From Paracoccaceae bacterium (GTDB lineage Bacteria; Pseudomonadota; Alphaproteobacteria; Rhodobacterales; Rhodobacteraceae): 64,000 bases of DNA. A model generated the notes under the pieces. That model was not told the origin of the DNA and did not search any database. It saw nothing but the letters and a program-made list of their open reading frames with translations. Numbering within the stretch: the first letter of the stretch is position 1; each line of letters begins with the position of its first letter. The position numbers and the translations under genes were made by a program. Location of the stretch: the NCBI GenBank assembly GCA_021775315.1, contig JAJFIC010000052.1, forward strand, positions 62,001 through 126,000, read 5' to 3'. This document shows, in pieces, positions 15,329-24,446 of this stretch.

Positions 15329-17776
15329 ATGTCTGAACTGCCAAGCACCGCCAAGGCCGTCGTTATCGGCGGCGGTATTATCGGCTGTTCCACGGCCTAC
15401 CATCTGGCGAAACTCGGCTGGAGCGATACCGTTCTGCTTGAGCGCAAAAAGCTGACCTCGGGCACCACGTTTCATGCGGCCGGTCTGGTGGGGCAATTAC
15501 GCTCGAACGCCAATATCACCCAGTTGCTGGGATATTCCGTCGATCTTTATAACCGGCTTGAGGCCGAAACCGGCCTTGGAACCGGGTGGAAGATGAACGG
15601 CGGTTTACGCCTCGCGTGCAATCCTGAACGTTGGATCGAGGTCAAACGACAGGCCACCACCGCGCATTCTTTTGGGCTGGAAATGGAATTGCTGACCCCG
15701 CAAGAGGCACAGGATTTATGGCCGCTGATGAATGTTGATGATGTGATTGGTGCCGCTTTTATGCCCACAGACGGGCAGGCCAATCCGTCCGACATAACCC
15801 AAGCACTGGCGCGCGGTGCGCGTATGGCCGGGGCGCGGATTTTTGAAGATACCAAAGTCGTCGATATCGAGATTGAAAAGGGCCGTATCCGCGCCGTCAT
15901 CACCGATCAGGGGCGCATTGAATGTGAAAAAGTGGTGCTGTGCGCGGGACAGTGGAGCCGTGAATTCGCCGCCAAGTTCGGCGTGAATGTACCGCTCGTA
16001 TCCATGCAGCATCAGTACATGGTCACAGAACCGATTGCGGGAATGCCCCCTGATCTGCCAACCCTGCGCGACCCCGATCGTTTGACCTACTACAAGGAAG
16101 AGGTCGGCGGGCTGGTGATGGGCGGCTACGAGCCTAATCCAATTCCATGGGCGACCGGTGGTGTTCCGAAAGGGTTTCATTATTCCTTGCTGGATGCGGA
16201 TTTTGATCACTTTGAGCCGTTGATGGAACTGGCGCTTGGCCGGGTGCCAGCCCTTGAAAACATTGGCGTCAAAACCCTGACAAACGGGCCGGAAAGTTTT
16301 ACACCCGACGGCAATTTCATTCTTGGCGAGGCGCCCGAGCTTGCGAATTTCTTTGTCGGTGCGGGGTTCAATGCCTTTGGCATCGCCTCGGGCGGCGGTG
16401 CCGGGATGGCGCTTGCAGAATGGGTAGCGACCGGTGGCCCACCTTTCGATCTGTGGTCCGCCGATATTCGGCGTTTCGGCGCGCCGCATTTTGATACCGA
16501 CTGGCTGCGCAAACGCACGGTCGAGGCTTATGGCAAACATTATACGATGGATTGGCCGCATGAGGAAAACCAAAGCGGGCGACCATTCCGCCAATCGCCG
16601 CTCTATGATGAATTGAAGGCGCAAGGCGCGTGTTTTGGCGAAAAACTGGGTTGGGAACGGCCAAATTGGTTTGCTGATCTTGCTGCTGGAGAGACCCCAA
16701 AGGATATTTACAGCTTTGGCCGACAGAATTGGTTTGATGCGGTCGGGCGTGAACATCGCGCCGCGCGCGAGGCGGCGGTGCTGGTCGACCAATCCTCGTT
16801 CGGCAAGTTTATATTAGACGGTCCGGATGCCGCTGATGCGCTCGATTGGATCGCGGCCAATAACGTCACAAAACCCGTTGGCACGCTGACCTATACCCAG
16901 ATGCTGAACGACAAAGGCGGTATCGAATGCGATCTGACCGTGGCGCGACTGGCCAAGGATGCGTTTTACTTCGTCACGGGCACCGGTTTTGCCACCCATG
17001 ATTTTGACTGGATCTGCCGCAATATTCCGAAAGGTACGGACTGTCAGTTGCGCGATGTCACCACGCAAAACGCGGTTCTGTCGCTGATGGGCCCGAACGC
17101 GCGCGCAGTGTTGGAACGGGTCACAAAGGATGATGTGTCAAACGCTGGCTTTCCGTTTGGTCACGCCAAAACCATATCAATTGCCGACAGTCAGGTGCTG
17201 GCCTTGCGCGTCACCTATGTTGGCGAATTGGGATGGGAACTGCATTTGCCGATCAAAGACGCGCCCAAGGTCTATGCCGCATTGATGGATAAAGGCACTG
17301 ATTTTGGCCTGATCAATGCCGGGTATCGAATGATCGAAAGTTGTCGGCTAGAAAAAGGCTACAGGGCTTGGGGGGCTGATATCGGACCGGATCACAGCCC
17401 GGTTGAGGCGGGGCTAAACTGGGCTGTCAAAATGAAATCACGCGTCGATTTCAAAGGCCGGGCCGCGATCGCGGCGCAACAGGCGCAGGGCGTCAAAAAA
17501 CGCCTCGCTTGTTTTACGGTTGATGACCCATCAGTGGTTCTGCTGGGGCGGGAAACAATTTTCCGCAATGGCAAAAGGGTCGGATGGCTGTCCAGTGGCG
17601 GCTTTGGCCACAGGGTCAACAAACCAATCGGGCTTGGATATGTGCGCAACCCGGCTGGCGTTACAACCGACTATCTGACCAGCGGCACCTATACGCTTGA
17701 GGTCGCAACCCAGCGTATTGATTGCACCATCCACCTGTCATCGCTCTATGACCCAAAACTGGCGCGCGTAAAATAA
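15329..17776 (+). CDS. FAD-dependent dimethylglycine/sarcosine dehydrogenase with GcvT-type C-terminal half
   Basis: An 815-residue two-part enzyme that demethylates N-methylglycines. Residues 10-400 form an FAD-binding DAO domain with AVVIGGGIIGCSTAYHLAKL and GTTFHAAGLVGQLR, whose histidine is the position for covalent FAD. Residues from about 430 are a GcvT-like tetrahydrofolate-binding half (CRLEKGYRAWGADIGPDHSP near 675) that passes the released C1 unit to folate. Length and order fit mitochondrial-type DMGDH or sarcosine dehydrogenase; which of the two cannot be decided by eye. It follows the choline-kinase-like gene closely. It would act downstream of the carnitine/betaine genes near 51-54 kb. 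Confidence 0.88.
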   Translation: MSELPSTAKAVVIGGGIIGCSTAYHLAKLGWSDTVLLERKKLTSGTTFHAAGLVGQLRSNANITQLLGYSVDLYNRLEAETGLGTGWKMNGGLRLACNPERWIEVKRQATTAHSFGLEMELLTPQEAQDLWPLMNVDDVIGAAFMPTDGQANPSDITQALARGARMAGARIFEDTKVVDIEIEKGRIRAVITDQGRIECEKVVLCAGQWSREFAAKFGVNVPLVSMQHQYMVTEPIAGMPPDLPTLRDPDRLTYYKEEVGGLVMGGYEPNPIPWATGGVPKGFHYSLLDADFDHFEPLMELALGRVPALENIGVKTLTNGPESFTPDGNFILGEAPELANFFVGAGFNAFGIASGGGAGMALAEWVATGGPPFDLWSADIRRFGAPHFDTDWLRKRTVEAYGKHYTMDWPHEENQSGRPFRQSPLYDELKAQGACFGEKLGWERPNWFADLAAGETPKDIYSFGRQNWFDAVGREHRAAREAAVLVDQSSFGKFILDGPDAADALDWIAANNVTKPVGTLTYTQMLNDKGGIECDLTVARLAKDAFYFVTGTGFATHDFDWICRNIPKGTDCQLRDVTTQNAVLSLMGPNARAVLERVTKDDVSNAGFPFGHAKTISIADSQVLALRVTYVGELGWELHLPIKDAPKVYAALMDKGTDFGLINAGYRMIESCRLEKGYRAWGADIGPDHSPVEAGLNWAVKMKSRVDFKGRAAIAAQQAQGVKKRLACFTVDDPSVVLLGRETIFRNGKRVGWLSSGGFGHRVNKPIGLGYVRNPAGVTTDYLTSGTYTLEVATQRIDCTIHLSSLYDPKLARVK

Positions 17777-17822
17777 ACCGCGCCAATGCCCCCATCATTG
17801 TTCCCAAAATACTCCGGGGTGA

Positions 17823-17852
17823 GGCGCCCTTGCGCCGGGGGGCAGCGCCCCC
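17823..17852. terminator. double GC hairpin between convergent genes
   Basis: GGCGC-CCTT-GCGCC (17823-17836) is followed directly by GGGGGC-AGC-GCCCCC (17838-17852), preceded by CCAAAATACTCCGGGG. This combination sits between the ends of the dehydrogenase and the opposing FAH gene. Similar GC double hairpins are common between Rhodobacterales genes and probably act as a bidirectional terminator. Confidence 0.65.
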
Positions 17853-17863
17853 AATCCGACGCA

Positions 17864-18781
17864 TTAGCCGCTGATACTGACCACCGGATTTCGCAGCGTA
17901 CCGATACCTTCAACGCCACATTCAATCACATCACCTGGCCACATCCATTCCTGCGGGTTGCGACCGGCCCCAACCCCTTCGGGTGTGCCCGTGGCGATTA
18001 CGTCGCCCGGCTCCAACGTCATACCAGTTGACAGATCCGCAATCAGCACAGGGATTTTGAACAGCATGTGACGGGTGTTTGAACGTTGCTTTTCCTCGCC
18101 GTTCTTGGTCAGCCAAAGGTCCAGATTATGTGGATCCTCGATCTCGTCAGCCGTGACAATGCAAGGCCCGAAAGGCGCGTAAGTGTCTTGTCCCTTTGAG
18201 AAAATCCACTGACCTGCCCGACGATTGTCGCGCGCTGAGACATCGACCATAACCGAATATCCAAACACGTGTCGCATGGCGTCGGCTTCGTTAATGCGGG
18301 TCGCGCGTGTGCCGATGATGACCGCCAGTTCAACCTCCCAGTCCAGTTGCTGCGTCATCTCGGCGTTGTGTTGTATCGCCTCGCCGGTGGCAATGATCGC
18401 GGTTGGAGGTTTGGAAAACACCACGGGTTTGTCCGGCAAATTGTTGGAGGTATCCAGCGCGACCGAGGATTCAGCGATATGTTCGACGTAATTCAAACCT
18501 ATCCCGAAAATATTCTTACGGGTCCGGGGGATTGGCGCCAGCAACGTCACGTTTTCAAACGGGGTTGCGACGCCAAGCGGCCAATTGCCCTGCATGTCGT
18601 CGAGCATCGCAGCTGTGGCGGTGACGGCACTTGGCCCAAGATCGATGAACTCAAGCATACTGCTGGGCAAAGGCTGGCCGAGCGCAAGGCCCAGTTCTTC
18701 CAGATCGACAACATTGCCGTCGACAACTGCACCCAGTTGGCCAGCGTCCGCCGGATGAATTCGGTAAGTTACAAGCTTCAT
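17864..18781 (-). CDS. fumarylacetoacetate hydrolase family protein
   Basis: A 305-residue FAH-fold C-C hydrolase. The catalytic/metal region shows FGIGLNYVEHIAES, DWEVELAVIIGTRA (acidic metal ligands) and DVSARDNRRAGQW, ending with the GDVIATGTPEGVGAGR signature. It lies 42 bp after a gentisate-dioxygenase-like gene on the same strand, so its likely substrate is a ring-cleavage product such as fumarylpyruvate or maleylpyruvate. No isomerase gene accompanies the pair. Family members also hydrolyse other acylpyruvates. Confidence 0.85.
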   Translation of the reverse strand: MKLVTYRIHPADAGQLGAVVDGNVVDLEELGLALGQPLPSSMLEFIDLGPSAVTATAAMLDDMQGNWPLGVATPFENVTLLAPIPRTRKNIFGIGLNYVEHIAESSVALDTSNNLPDKPVVFSKPPTAIIATGEAIQHNAEMTQQLDWEVELAVIIGTRATRINEADAMRHVFGYSVMVDVSARDNRRAGQWIFSKGQDTYAPFGPCIVTADEIEDPHNLDLWLTKNGEEKQRSNTRHMLFKIPVLIADLSTGMTLEPGDVIATGTPEGVGAGRNPQEWMWPGDVIECGVEGIGTLRNPVVSISG

Positions 18782-18823
18782 TTCGGTCGCCTTTGTTAAA
18801 ACGTTTAGTCGGGGTTCAATTTC

Positions 18824-19948
18824 TTAAGCAGTAGCGGTAATTTCTTGTCGGCCATCATTTTCAGGATAGGCCTGTTCACGGTAAAAATGCAGCTTTTCCA
18901 TCACAGGCAGATCATTGAAGGAAAACAAACAGGCGTCATCCCCCTCGTCTGTGTTCACATGCTCATGCCAGACCCAGGGCGGGACGCAAAATATATCTTT
19001 TTCACGCCAGTCAAACCGCACCCCGCCAATGACGGAATAGCCTTGTCCTTTGGCCACATGGTAAATCACGTTGCCGGTATGACGGTGCGCTTTGGTGTGC
19101 TCGCCTTGACGCAGCAATTGCATATGGGCGCCCATTGTTGCCATCGGATGCCCGCCGGTATTGGGGTTGGTGTAACGCATGATAATGCCGTCAAACGGGC
19201 AGCCATCGGTCACGGTTGCGTAACGCCGCAAGCCCTCATAGGTCTGGTCCCAACTGTATTTCATCAGCGGCGAATAAAACGCGCCCCATTTTTCCTTGGC
19301 CGGCAGCAGCCCCGGTGCGCCAAAGCTGGCAGGGCTTGCATCGGTTGGCAGGTTGGAATTCTGATAATCGTCGGGGTGAACCTCGTAAAAATTGGCCTCA
19401 AGCGCGTTGGTCAATGGGATGTCCAACCCGTCCTGCCACATCGAAGTTTCGCCGCTTTCCAGCACCCCATGTTCGTGCCAGGTGCCGTTTGGCGTGATCA
19501 CAAAATCCTTGGCCCCCAGCGTCAGGCGATGGCCGTCGACAACCGTATAGGCACCGGCACCTTCCATGATGAACCTCAAGGCCGATGCCGCGTGATTATG
19601 GGCAGGCGCGCTTTCACCGGGGCGCATCACCTGAATGCCGGAAAACAGCCAGCCACAGGCGGCGCTGACCTCTTTACGCTTTGGGTTTCTGAGGTAAATC
19701 ACCCGCCGTCCAGCGGCCTCGGGCGATACAAGATCAAGCGAGGCCAAAATCTTGTCGCGCAGATCCGCGTGACGCCAGATCACCGGGGCCGAGGCCGGTG
19801 TTGGCTCCCACGGTTCAATGTCATTGGCGACGGTCCAAAGGGCGGCGGTGTCGTATTTTGCCAGATCATCGTAATAGGCTTCAAGAACCGCATCATCCTT
19901 GACCCGCGCCCGGCCCAATTGATCGTCGCTTTGATTTTTTGCCGTCAT
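18824..19948 (-). CDS. gentisate 1,2-dioxygenase-like bicupin
   Basis: A 374-residue double-cupin ring-cleaving dioxygenase. The N-terminal cupin shows PAHNHAASALRFIMEGAGAY followed by GTWHEHG, giving the two-histidine/acid iron site. A second, C-terminal cupin has KAHRHTGNVIYHVAKGQGYS and VWHEHVN. Gentisate is opened between carboxyl and hydroxyl carbons to maleylpyruvate. It is the first gene of a two-gene unit with the FAH hydrolase. Salicylate or 1-hydroxy-2-naphthoate dioxygenases share this fold, so the exact aromatic substrate is open. Confidence 0.83.
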   Translation of the reverse strand: MTAKNQSDDQLGRARVKDDAVLEAYYDDLAKYDTAALWTVANDIEPWEPTPASAPVIWRHADLRDKILASLDLVSPEAAGRRVIYLRNPKRKEVSAACGWLFSGIQVMRPGESAPAHNHAASALRFIMEGAGAYTVVDGHRLTLGAKDFVITPNGTWHEHGVLESGETSMWQDGLDIPLTNALEANFYEVHPDDYQNSNLPTDASPASFGAPGLLPAKEKWGAFYSPLMKYSWDQTYEGLRRYATVTDGCPFDGIIMRYTNPNTGGHPMATMGAHMQLLRQGEHTKAHRHTGNVIYHVAKGQGYSVIGGVRFDWREKDIFCVPPWVWHEHVNTDEGDDACLFSFNDLPVMEKLHFYREQAYPENDGRQEITATA

Positions 19949-20054
19949 AGCCGTCTCCGTTCGCCCGCAATGTTGTCAGGCACATCCTGCGACGGATTTC
20001 AGAACATCACAATGTGCAAGATTGGATTTCACACCATATAGCAGTGCTGCGGGC

Positions 20055-20546
20055 CTATTTTGGCAAGGTCATCAGCCGGCTGAACCCGTCGCCCGACAAC
20101 ATCAAAGGGCGGTCGGTTTCGTTATGGGTAAAGCCCAGCCGATCATAAAATCGCGCCGCGTCATCATTGTCAGCATAGACAGTCAGTTTCAGACAGGTTG
20201 CGGCCCACGCTTCTGCCGCGTGAATAGAAACGGCGGTCAACAGGCGCCGTCCGATCGCCGCACCGCGCGCATCCGGCGCGACCCACAGGTCCTGCACATA
20301 GACACCCGCCTGACCCATCGTTGTCGAAAAATAGGGAAAATATAGCGCCAGTCCCAGAGGTTTCTCAGCGCCTTGTGCGATCTGGCAGTGAAACATTGGG
20401 ACTGCACCAAACCCATGGGCGCGGATGATCGAACCGTCTGAGCGGAAGATATCACTATCGCCCAAATCCTCAGCCAGACGGGTCAGCATATAGGCGATAA
20501 TGTCGGCATCATCAGCCACAGCATGACGGATTGAAATGCCGTTCAT
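20055..20546 (-). CDS. GNAT family N-acetyltransferase
   Basis: A 163-residue acetyltransferase. The acetyl-CoA loop is seen as YVQDLWVAPDARGAAIGRRLL (R/QxxGxG/A type), and the C-terminal DDAARFYDRLGFTHNE is the classic GNAT beta-bulge end. The substrate is unknown; a polyamine or amino group is likely. It is 45 bp from the dgcA stop on the same strand, so it may belong to that transcript. Confidence 0.82.
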   Translation of the reverse strand: MNGISIRHAVADDADIIAYMLTRLAEDLGDSDIFRSDGSIIRAHGFGAVPMFHCQIAQGAEKPLGLALYFPYFSTTMGQAGVYVQDLWVAPDARGAAIGRRLLTAVSIHAAEAWAATCLKLTVYADNDDAARFYDRLGFTHNETDRPLMLSGDGFSRLMTLPK

Positions 20547-20591
20547 CCCGGGCCACGGTGAATATGCGCCTGACCTGTCAAACCTGACATC

Positions 20592-21575
20592 CTAGCCCCA
20601 CAATGCCGGTTCAGGTGGTGAGATGATGCTGCCAGTGTATTGCAGGCAGTCATCGCGGTCTTTGGACAGTAAAAGCGGGCCGTCCAGATCGACGAAATCG
20701 GCCAGTTGCGCGACCACCATGCCCGGTGCCATTGCCAGTGACGTGCCAACATTACAGCCGACCATGATGCCAAAACCAAGCGCCTTTGCTTCAGCCGCAA
20801 AGGCAAGAGCCTCGGTCAGGCCGCCGGTTTTATCAAGCTTGATGTTGACGTATTCATATTTGCCGACAAGACCCGGCAATGAGGTCCGGTCAAGGCAGCT
20901 TTCGTCAGCGGCAATCGGAATGGCGCGTTCAAACCCTGCCAGCATTGCGTCGTGACCGGGCAGGAACGGTTGTTCAACCAATTCAACACCTAGGGCTGCC
21001 AGCTTCGGCAGGTAGTCGATCAATTGTGCCTCGCTCCAGCCGGTATTGGCATCAACGGAAATGCGCGCGTCAGGTGCCGCTTGCCGCACAGCGGCCACCC
21101 TTTCGGGATCACCTTCGCGACCAAGTTTCAGCTTTAGAACCGGGCGGTGGGCGTTCCTGCTGGCGTCCGCCGCCATTTTTTCAGGCGTATCCAGCGAGAT
21201 GGTGAAAACCGTCGTGACCGGCGCAAGCGGCTTGTCCAGACCTGCCAGTTCATGGATGGGCGTGCCGCTTAACTTTGCCTCTAAATCCCACAGCGCGCAG
21301 TCCACGGCGTTTCTGGCCGATCCGGCCGGCATCTGGTCTTGTAGGGCGATTTTGTCCAACCCCGCCTCTATCTGGCTTTGCACCGCTTTGATGTCGGCGA
21401 CGATGGTTTCGTCTCTGCTGAAAAACACATCCGCGCGTTCAGCTTCGCCGCGTCCAACCACGCCATCCTGTTCGATCTCAACGACCACAACCTCGCCTTG
21501 TTCCTGTACCATGCGGGCGATTTTAAACGGCTCATGCAGGGGCCATTCTTCGGTGTGAACGCGCATTTTCCTCAT
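20592..21575 (-). CDS. dgcA: N-acetyl-D-glutamate racemase DgcA (enolase superfamily)
   Basis: A 327-residue muconate-lactonizing-subgroup enolase, formerly called dipeptide epimerase. Catalytic lysines lie in VLKLKLGREG (about 150) and VNIKLDKTGG (about 255), with metal ligands in ISVDANTGWS, VEQPF and AADESC. Its start overlaps the stop of the upstream DUF1611 gene by 4 bp. That pair is known as DgcA/DgcN, a D-glutamate catabolic route in marine Proteobacteria, in which DgcA racemises N-acetyl-D-glutamate. The older assignment, L-Ala-D/L-Glu epimerase in murein recycling, is the alternative. Confidence 0.82.
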   Translation of the reverse strand: MRKMRVHTEEWPLHEPFKIARMVQEQGEVVVVEIEQDGVVGRGEAERADVFFSRDETIVADIKAVQSQIEAGLDKIALQDQMPAGSARNAVDCALWDLEAKLSGTPIHELAGLDKPLAPVTTVFTISLDTPEKMAADASRNAHRPVLKLKLGREGDPERVAAVRQAAPDARISVDANTGWSEAQLIDYLPKLAALGVELVEQPFLPGHDAMLAGFERAIPIAADESCLDRTSLPGLVGKYEYVNIKLDKTGGLTEALAFAAEAKALGFGIMVGCNVGTSLAMAPGMVVAQLADFVDLDGPLLLSKDRDDCLQYTGSIISPPEPALWG

Positions 21576-22591
21576 GTTATAGCCCCCATATTGTCAACCA
21601 GCCGGGCAACGCCTGTTCGTACCGGATCGACCACCGGCAGGCCGTGCTGGGCCTCAAGGTCCGCCATAAGTTCCAAAGCCTCGGCCTCAGGGAAATTGGA
21701 CGAGTTGACTGAAATGCCCACAACTTCGGCATTGGGGTTGGTGCGGCGCGCCATCAACAGATTAGTGGCAATCGCTTCGTCTATTTCGGGCAGGGCGTAA
21801 TCGGGATAATCACCGTCAACCAGAGTTCGGCCAAGTTCGTGGCACAACACCAGCGCGTCTGCTTGTGCGCCATGTAACAAACCAAGGCTTACGGCTGCAT
21901 ATGCCGGATGAAATAACGAGCCTTGCCCTTCGATTATGTCCCAGTGATCCGGCGCGTTGGCGGGTGATAAAACTTCGACACTGCCGGACACGAAATCCGC
22001 CACGACCGCATCGACCGAAATTCCCGCGCCTTCGATCAGTATACCGGTCTGCCCGGTTGCGCGAAAGCTGGTACTGGCACCGCGTTTTCGCATCTCGGTC
22101 TCGACCGCCAAGGCCGAATACATCTTGCCGACACAGCAATCCGTGCCAACGGTCAGCAGCCGTTTACCGCCGCGCTTCGCGCCAGTTCCGCAGGGCAGAT
22201 CGGCAGGGGGGACGCGCACGTCATAAACCGCGCGCCCGCTGGCCTTGGCTGCCGCTGCAATGGCCGGAATTTCCGAAACCTTGTCATGCAGACCGCTGGC
22301 GATGTCCATGCCGTTGTTCAGCGCCTCGACACAGATCGAAACCCAGTCGTCGGGCAATCCGCCACCCACCGGTGCTAAGCCCAGAATAAAAGTGCCAGCC
22401 CCGGCTTTGCCCGCTTGTGCTACGTCCATATCCGGCAGGCCAAGATCAATGGTTTTTTCCGTCAACCGAAGCTGCGCCAGACAATGATCTGGCCGCCAAT
22501 AGGCAACTCCAGCCGCAGTTTTTGCGTCAATCGCCAATTCGGCATCGCCAAGAAAAAGCAGATACGGCTTGCGTAGTTCAATCATGTTCAT
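21572..22591 (-). CDS. dgcN: DgcN, N-acetyltransferase of D-glutamate catabolism (DUF1611 family)
   Basis: A 339-residue DUF1611 protein with a P-loop-like segment TVGTDCCVGKMYSALA near residue 147 and the family region RATGQTGILIEGAGI. From published work on marine bacteria as I recall it, DgcN acetylates D-glutamate before DgcA racemises it, feeding L-glutamate metabolism. It overlaps dgcA by 4 bp. The ATG at 22591 gives MNMIELRKPYLLFLGDA; the ATG two codons downstream is equally possible. Peptidoglycan-derived D-glutamate is the likely natural substrate source. Confidence 0.8.
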   Translation of the reverse strand: MNMIELRKPYLLFLGDAELAIDAKTAAGVAYWRPDHCLAQLRLTEKTIDLGLPDMDVAQAGKAGAGTFILGLAPVGGGLPDDWVSICVEALNNGMDIASGLHDKVSEIPAIAAAAKASGRAVYDVRVPPADLPCGTGAKRGGKRLLTVGTDCCVGKMYSALAVETEMRKRGASTSFRATGQTGILIEGAGISVDAVVADFVSGSVEVLSPANAPDHWDIIEGQGSLFHPAYAAVSLGLLHGAQADALVLCHELGRTLVDGDYPDYALPEIDEAIATNLLMARRTNPNAEVVGISVNSSNFPEAEALELMADLEAQHGLPVVDPVRTGVARLVDNMGAIT

Positions 22592-22772
22592 TCCCCAGTG
22601 CTCGTCCGATCCGCAAGCTGCGTTCGGATTGCTGAAACCAATTGGCCGACCATCAATCTTGTGGCTGCCAAGTGCAAGCCCCCTTGCGCCGTTCGCCCGG
22701 TTTGCGCCCGGTTTGCGCTTGTCAGGAAGTTGCTGTAACAGGCGTCAACGCAACCAAATCCGGCCAAAAGTC

Positions 22773-24431
22773 ATGAGCGAACATCGCGCTGAATTGTTGA
22801 TGCCTGCGGGCAACCTCAGGAAACTGAAGATGGCGGTGTTATACGGCGCGGATGCGGTTTACCTTGGCACGCCCGACATGTCCCTGCGCACCAAGTCCGA
22901 GTTTTCACTGGACGAGGTGATCGAAGGTGTTGAGTTTTGCCACGCCCACGGTCGGCGGGCCTATCTGACGTTAAACCTGTTTTCCCACAACAAGGACATC
23001 CCGAAGCTTGACGAATATATCGACACGGTACGTCAGGTTAAGCCTGACGGGCTGATCATTGCTGATCCCGGCGTGTTTCAATACGTTAAAGACCGCGCGT
23101 CGGAGCTGCCTTTGCACATTTCGACCCAAAGCAATATCTGCTCTTGGCTATCAGTTAAGTTTTGGGAGGCACAGGGGGCCGAGCTGTGCGTTCTGGCGCG
23201 TGAAGTCTCGTTTTCTGAACTGACAGAAATTCGCGAAAAATGCCCGGATATCAAGCTCGAAGCATTCGTACACGGCGCCATGTGCATGACCTATTCCGGG
23301 CGTTGCCTGCTGTCGAATTTCATGGCCGAACGCGGTGCCAATCAGGGCAATTGCGCCAATTCCTGTCGCTGGAACTACAACTTCAAAATGCGCCTCAAGG
23401 ATGGCAGCGTGCAGGACCTCACGATTACGGACGAAAATGCCGACATGTTTGAGTTTCTGTTGGAAGAGGGCTGCCGCCCCGGCGAGTTGATGCCAATCGA
23501 GGAAGACGCGCGCGGCTCGTATATCCTGAATTCCAAAGACCTGTGCATCATGCCAAAATTGGACGAATACCTGCGCGTCGGTATTGACAGCCTCAAGGTC
23601 GAAGGGCGTGGCAAGTCGGAATATTACTGCGCTATCGTGGCCCGCGCCTATCGGATGGCGATTGATGATTACTATGCCGACCCCGAAAACTGGGACCCCA
23701 AGCCTTACATGCGCGAACTCGAAGCGGTCGGAAATCGCGGCTATACGCTGGCGTTTCACGATGGGCGTTTGACCAATTATGCGCATGATTATGAACACAC
23801 GGCCTCGCTTGCCCAATGGGAATATGCCGGGGTTGTCACCGAGGTGACAGATGATGCGTTTTTGGTCGAGGTGAAGAATAAACTTGAGGCTGGCGAGGTG
23901 CTGGAATTTGTGTCGCCGATTGCGCGCCAAACCATGTTGTTGCGGGCTTATGATTTTGAGATCGCCGGCACGGATGAGCGGCGACAGGTGATCCATGGCG
24001 GCAGCAAAACCACGATCCGCTTGCCATTTTTCCTGTTCGATCAGGAAAACCCTGATGATCTGGTGGCGCGTTTCCCTGCCTTTTCCGTGCTGCGCAAAGA
24101 GCGGGCCCTGACGGACGAGCAATGGAACCGGGTGCGGTTTGACAAGCTGGCGCAAGGTCTGGAAATCAGCGGCAAGGACAACCCAACGGCCTATGCCCGG
24201 CGACGCGATGCGCTGGTGGAAAGCATTGGTGACAAAGCGACGGATCGACGGTTCAAAACCAACCGCATCGGCACCGAAGGGTGCTGTGGCAAGGGCTGCA
24301 ACGGCTGCCTGATATTCTGGCAGGACGATCAATACGCCAATGCGCGCGCCATTCTGTTGAAACGCAAACAAGGCGAACAACTGACCCGGGCCGAGGCCAC
24401 AGCCCTAAAACTGCCCGCATCCGCGACCTAG
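22773..24431 (+). CDS. peptidase U32 family protein, TrhP/RlhA-like
   Basis: A 552-residue U32 protein. The start was chosen at ATG 22773 (SEHRAELLMPAGNLRKLK); the open frame extends 68 codons upstream but that part overlaps the dgcN promoter and looks non-coding. Cysteines in SGRCLLSNFM, NQGNCANSCRW and a C-terminal EGCCGKGCNGCLIFW can ligate an iron-sulfur cluster, as shown for UbiU/UbiV and proposed for TrhP and RlhA. Those relatives hydroxylate tRNA or rRNA using prephenate-dependent chemistry rather than acting as peptidases. It is a third U32 protein in the window, about 4 kb from ubiU/ubiV. Confidence 0.8.
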   Translation: MSEHRAELLMPAGNLRKLKMAVLYGADAVYLGTPDMSLRTKSEFSLDEVIEGVEFCHAHGRRAYLTLNLFSHNKDIPKLDEYIDTVRQVKPDGLIIADPGVFQYVKDRASELPLHISTQSNICSWLSVKFWEAQGAELCVLAREVSFSELTEIREKCPDIKLEAFVHGAMCMTYSGRCLLSNFMAERGANQGNCANSCRWNYNFKMRLKDGSVQDLTITDENADMFEFLLEEGCRPGELMPIEEDARGSYILNSKDLCIMPKLDEYLRVGIDSLKVEGRGKSEYYCAIVARAYRMAIDDYYADPENWDPKPYMRELEAVGNRGYTLAFHDGRLTNYAHDYEHTASLAQWEYAGVVTEVTDDAFLVEVKNKLEAGEVLEFVSPIARQTMLLRAYDFEIAGTDERRQVIHGGSKTTIRLPFFLFDQENPDDLVARFPAFSVLRKERALTDEQWNRVRFDKLAQGLEISGKDNPTAYARRRDALVESIGDKATDRRFKTNRIGTEGCCGKGCNGCLIFWQDDQYANARAILLKRKQGEQLTRAEATALKLPASAT

Positions 24432-24446
24432 TGCGACCGCAACAGT

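Noticed and set aside
15716-16792. 358-codon open frame antisense to the dimethylglycine/sarcosine dehydrogenase
   Set aside because: Shadow of a strongly conserved enzyme; translation has no recognisable domain.
18845-20041. 398-codon open frame antisense to the gentisate dioxygenase
   Set aside because: Shadow frame; the opposite strand has a complete bicupin with all motifs.
23151-24380. 409-codon open frame antisense to the U32 gene
   Set aside because: Low-complexity His/Phe/Ile-rich translation typical of antisense frames; the sense strand is clearly coding.
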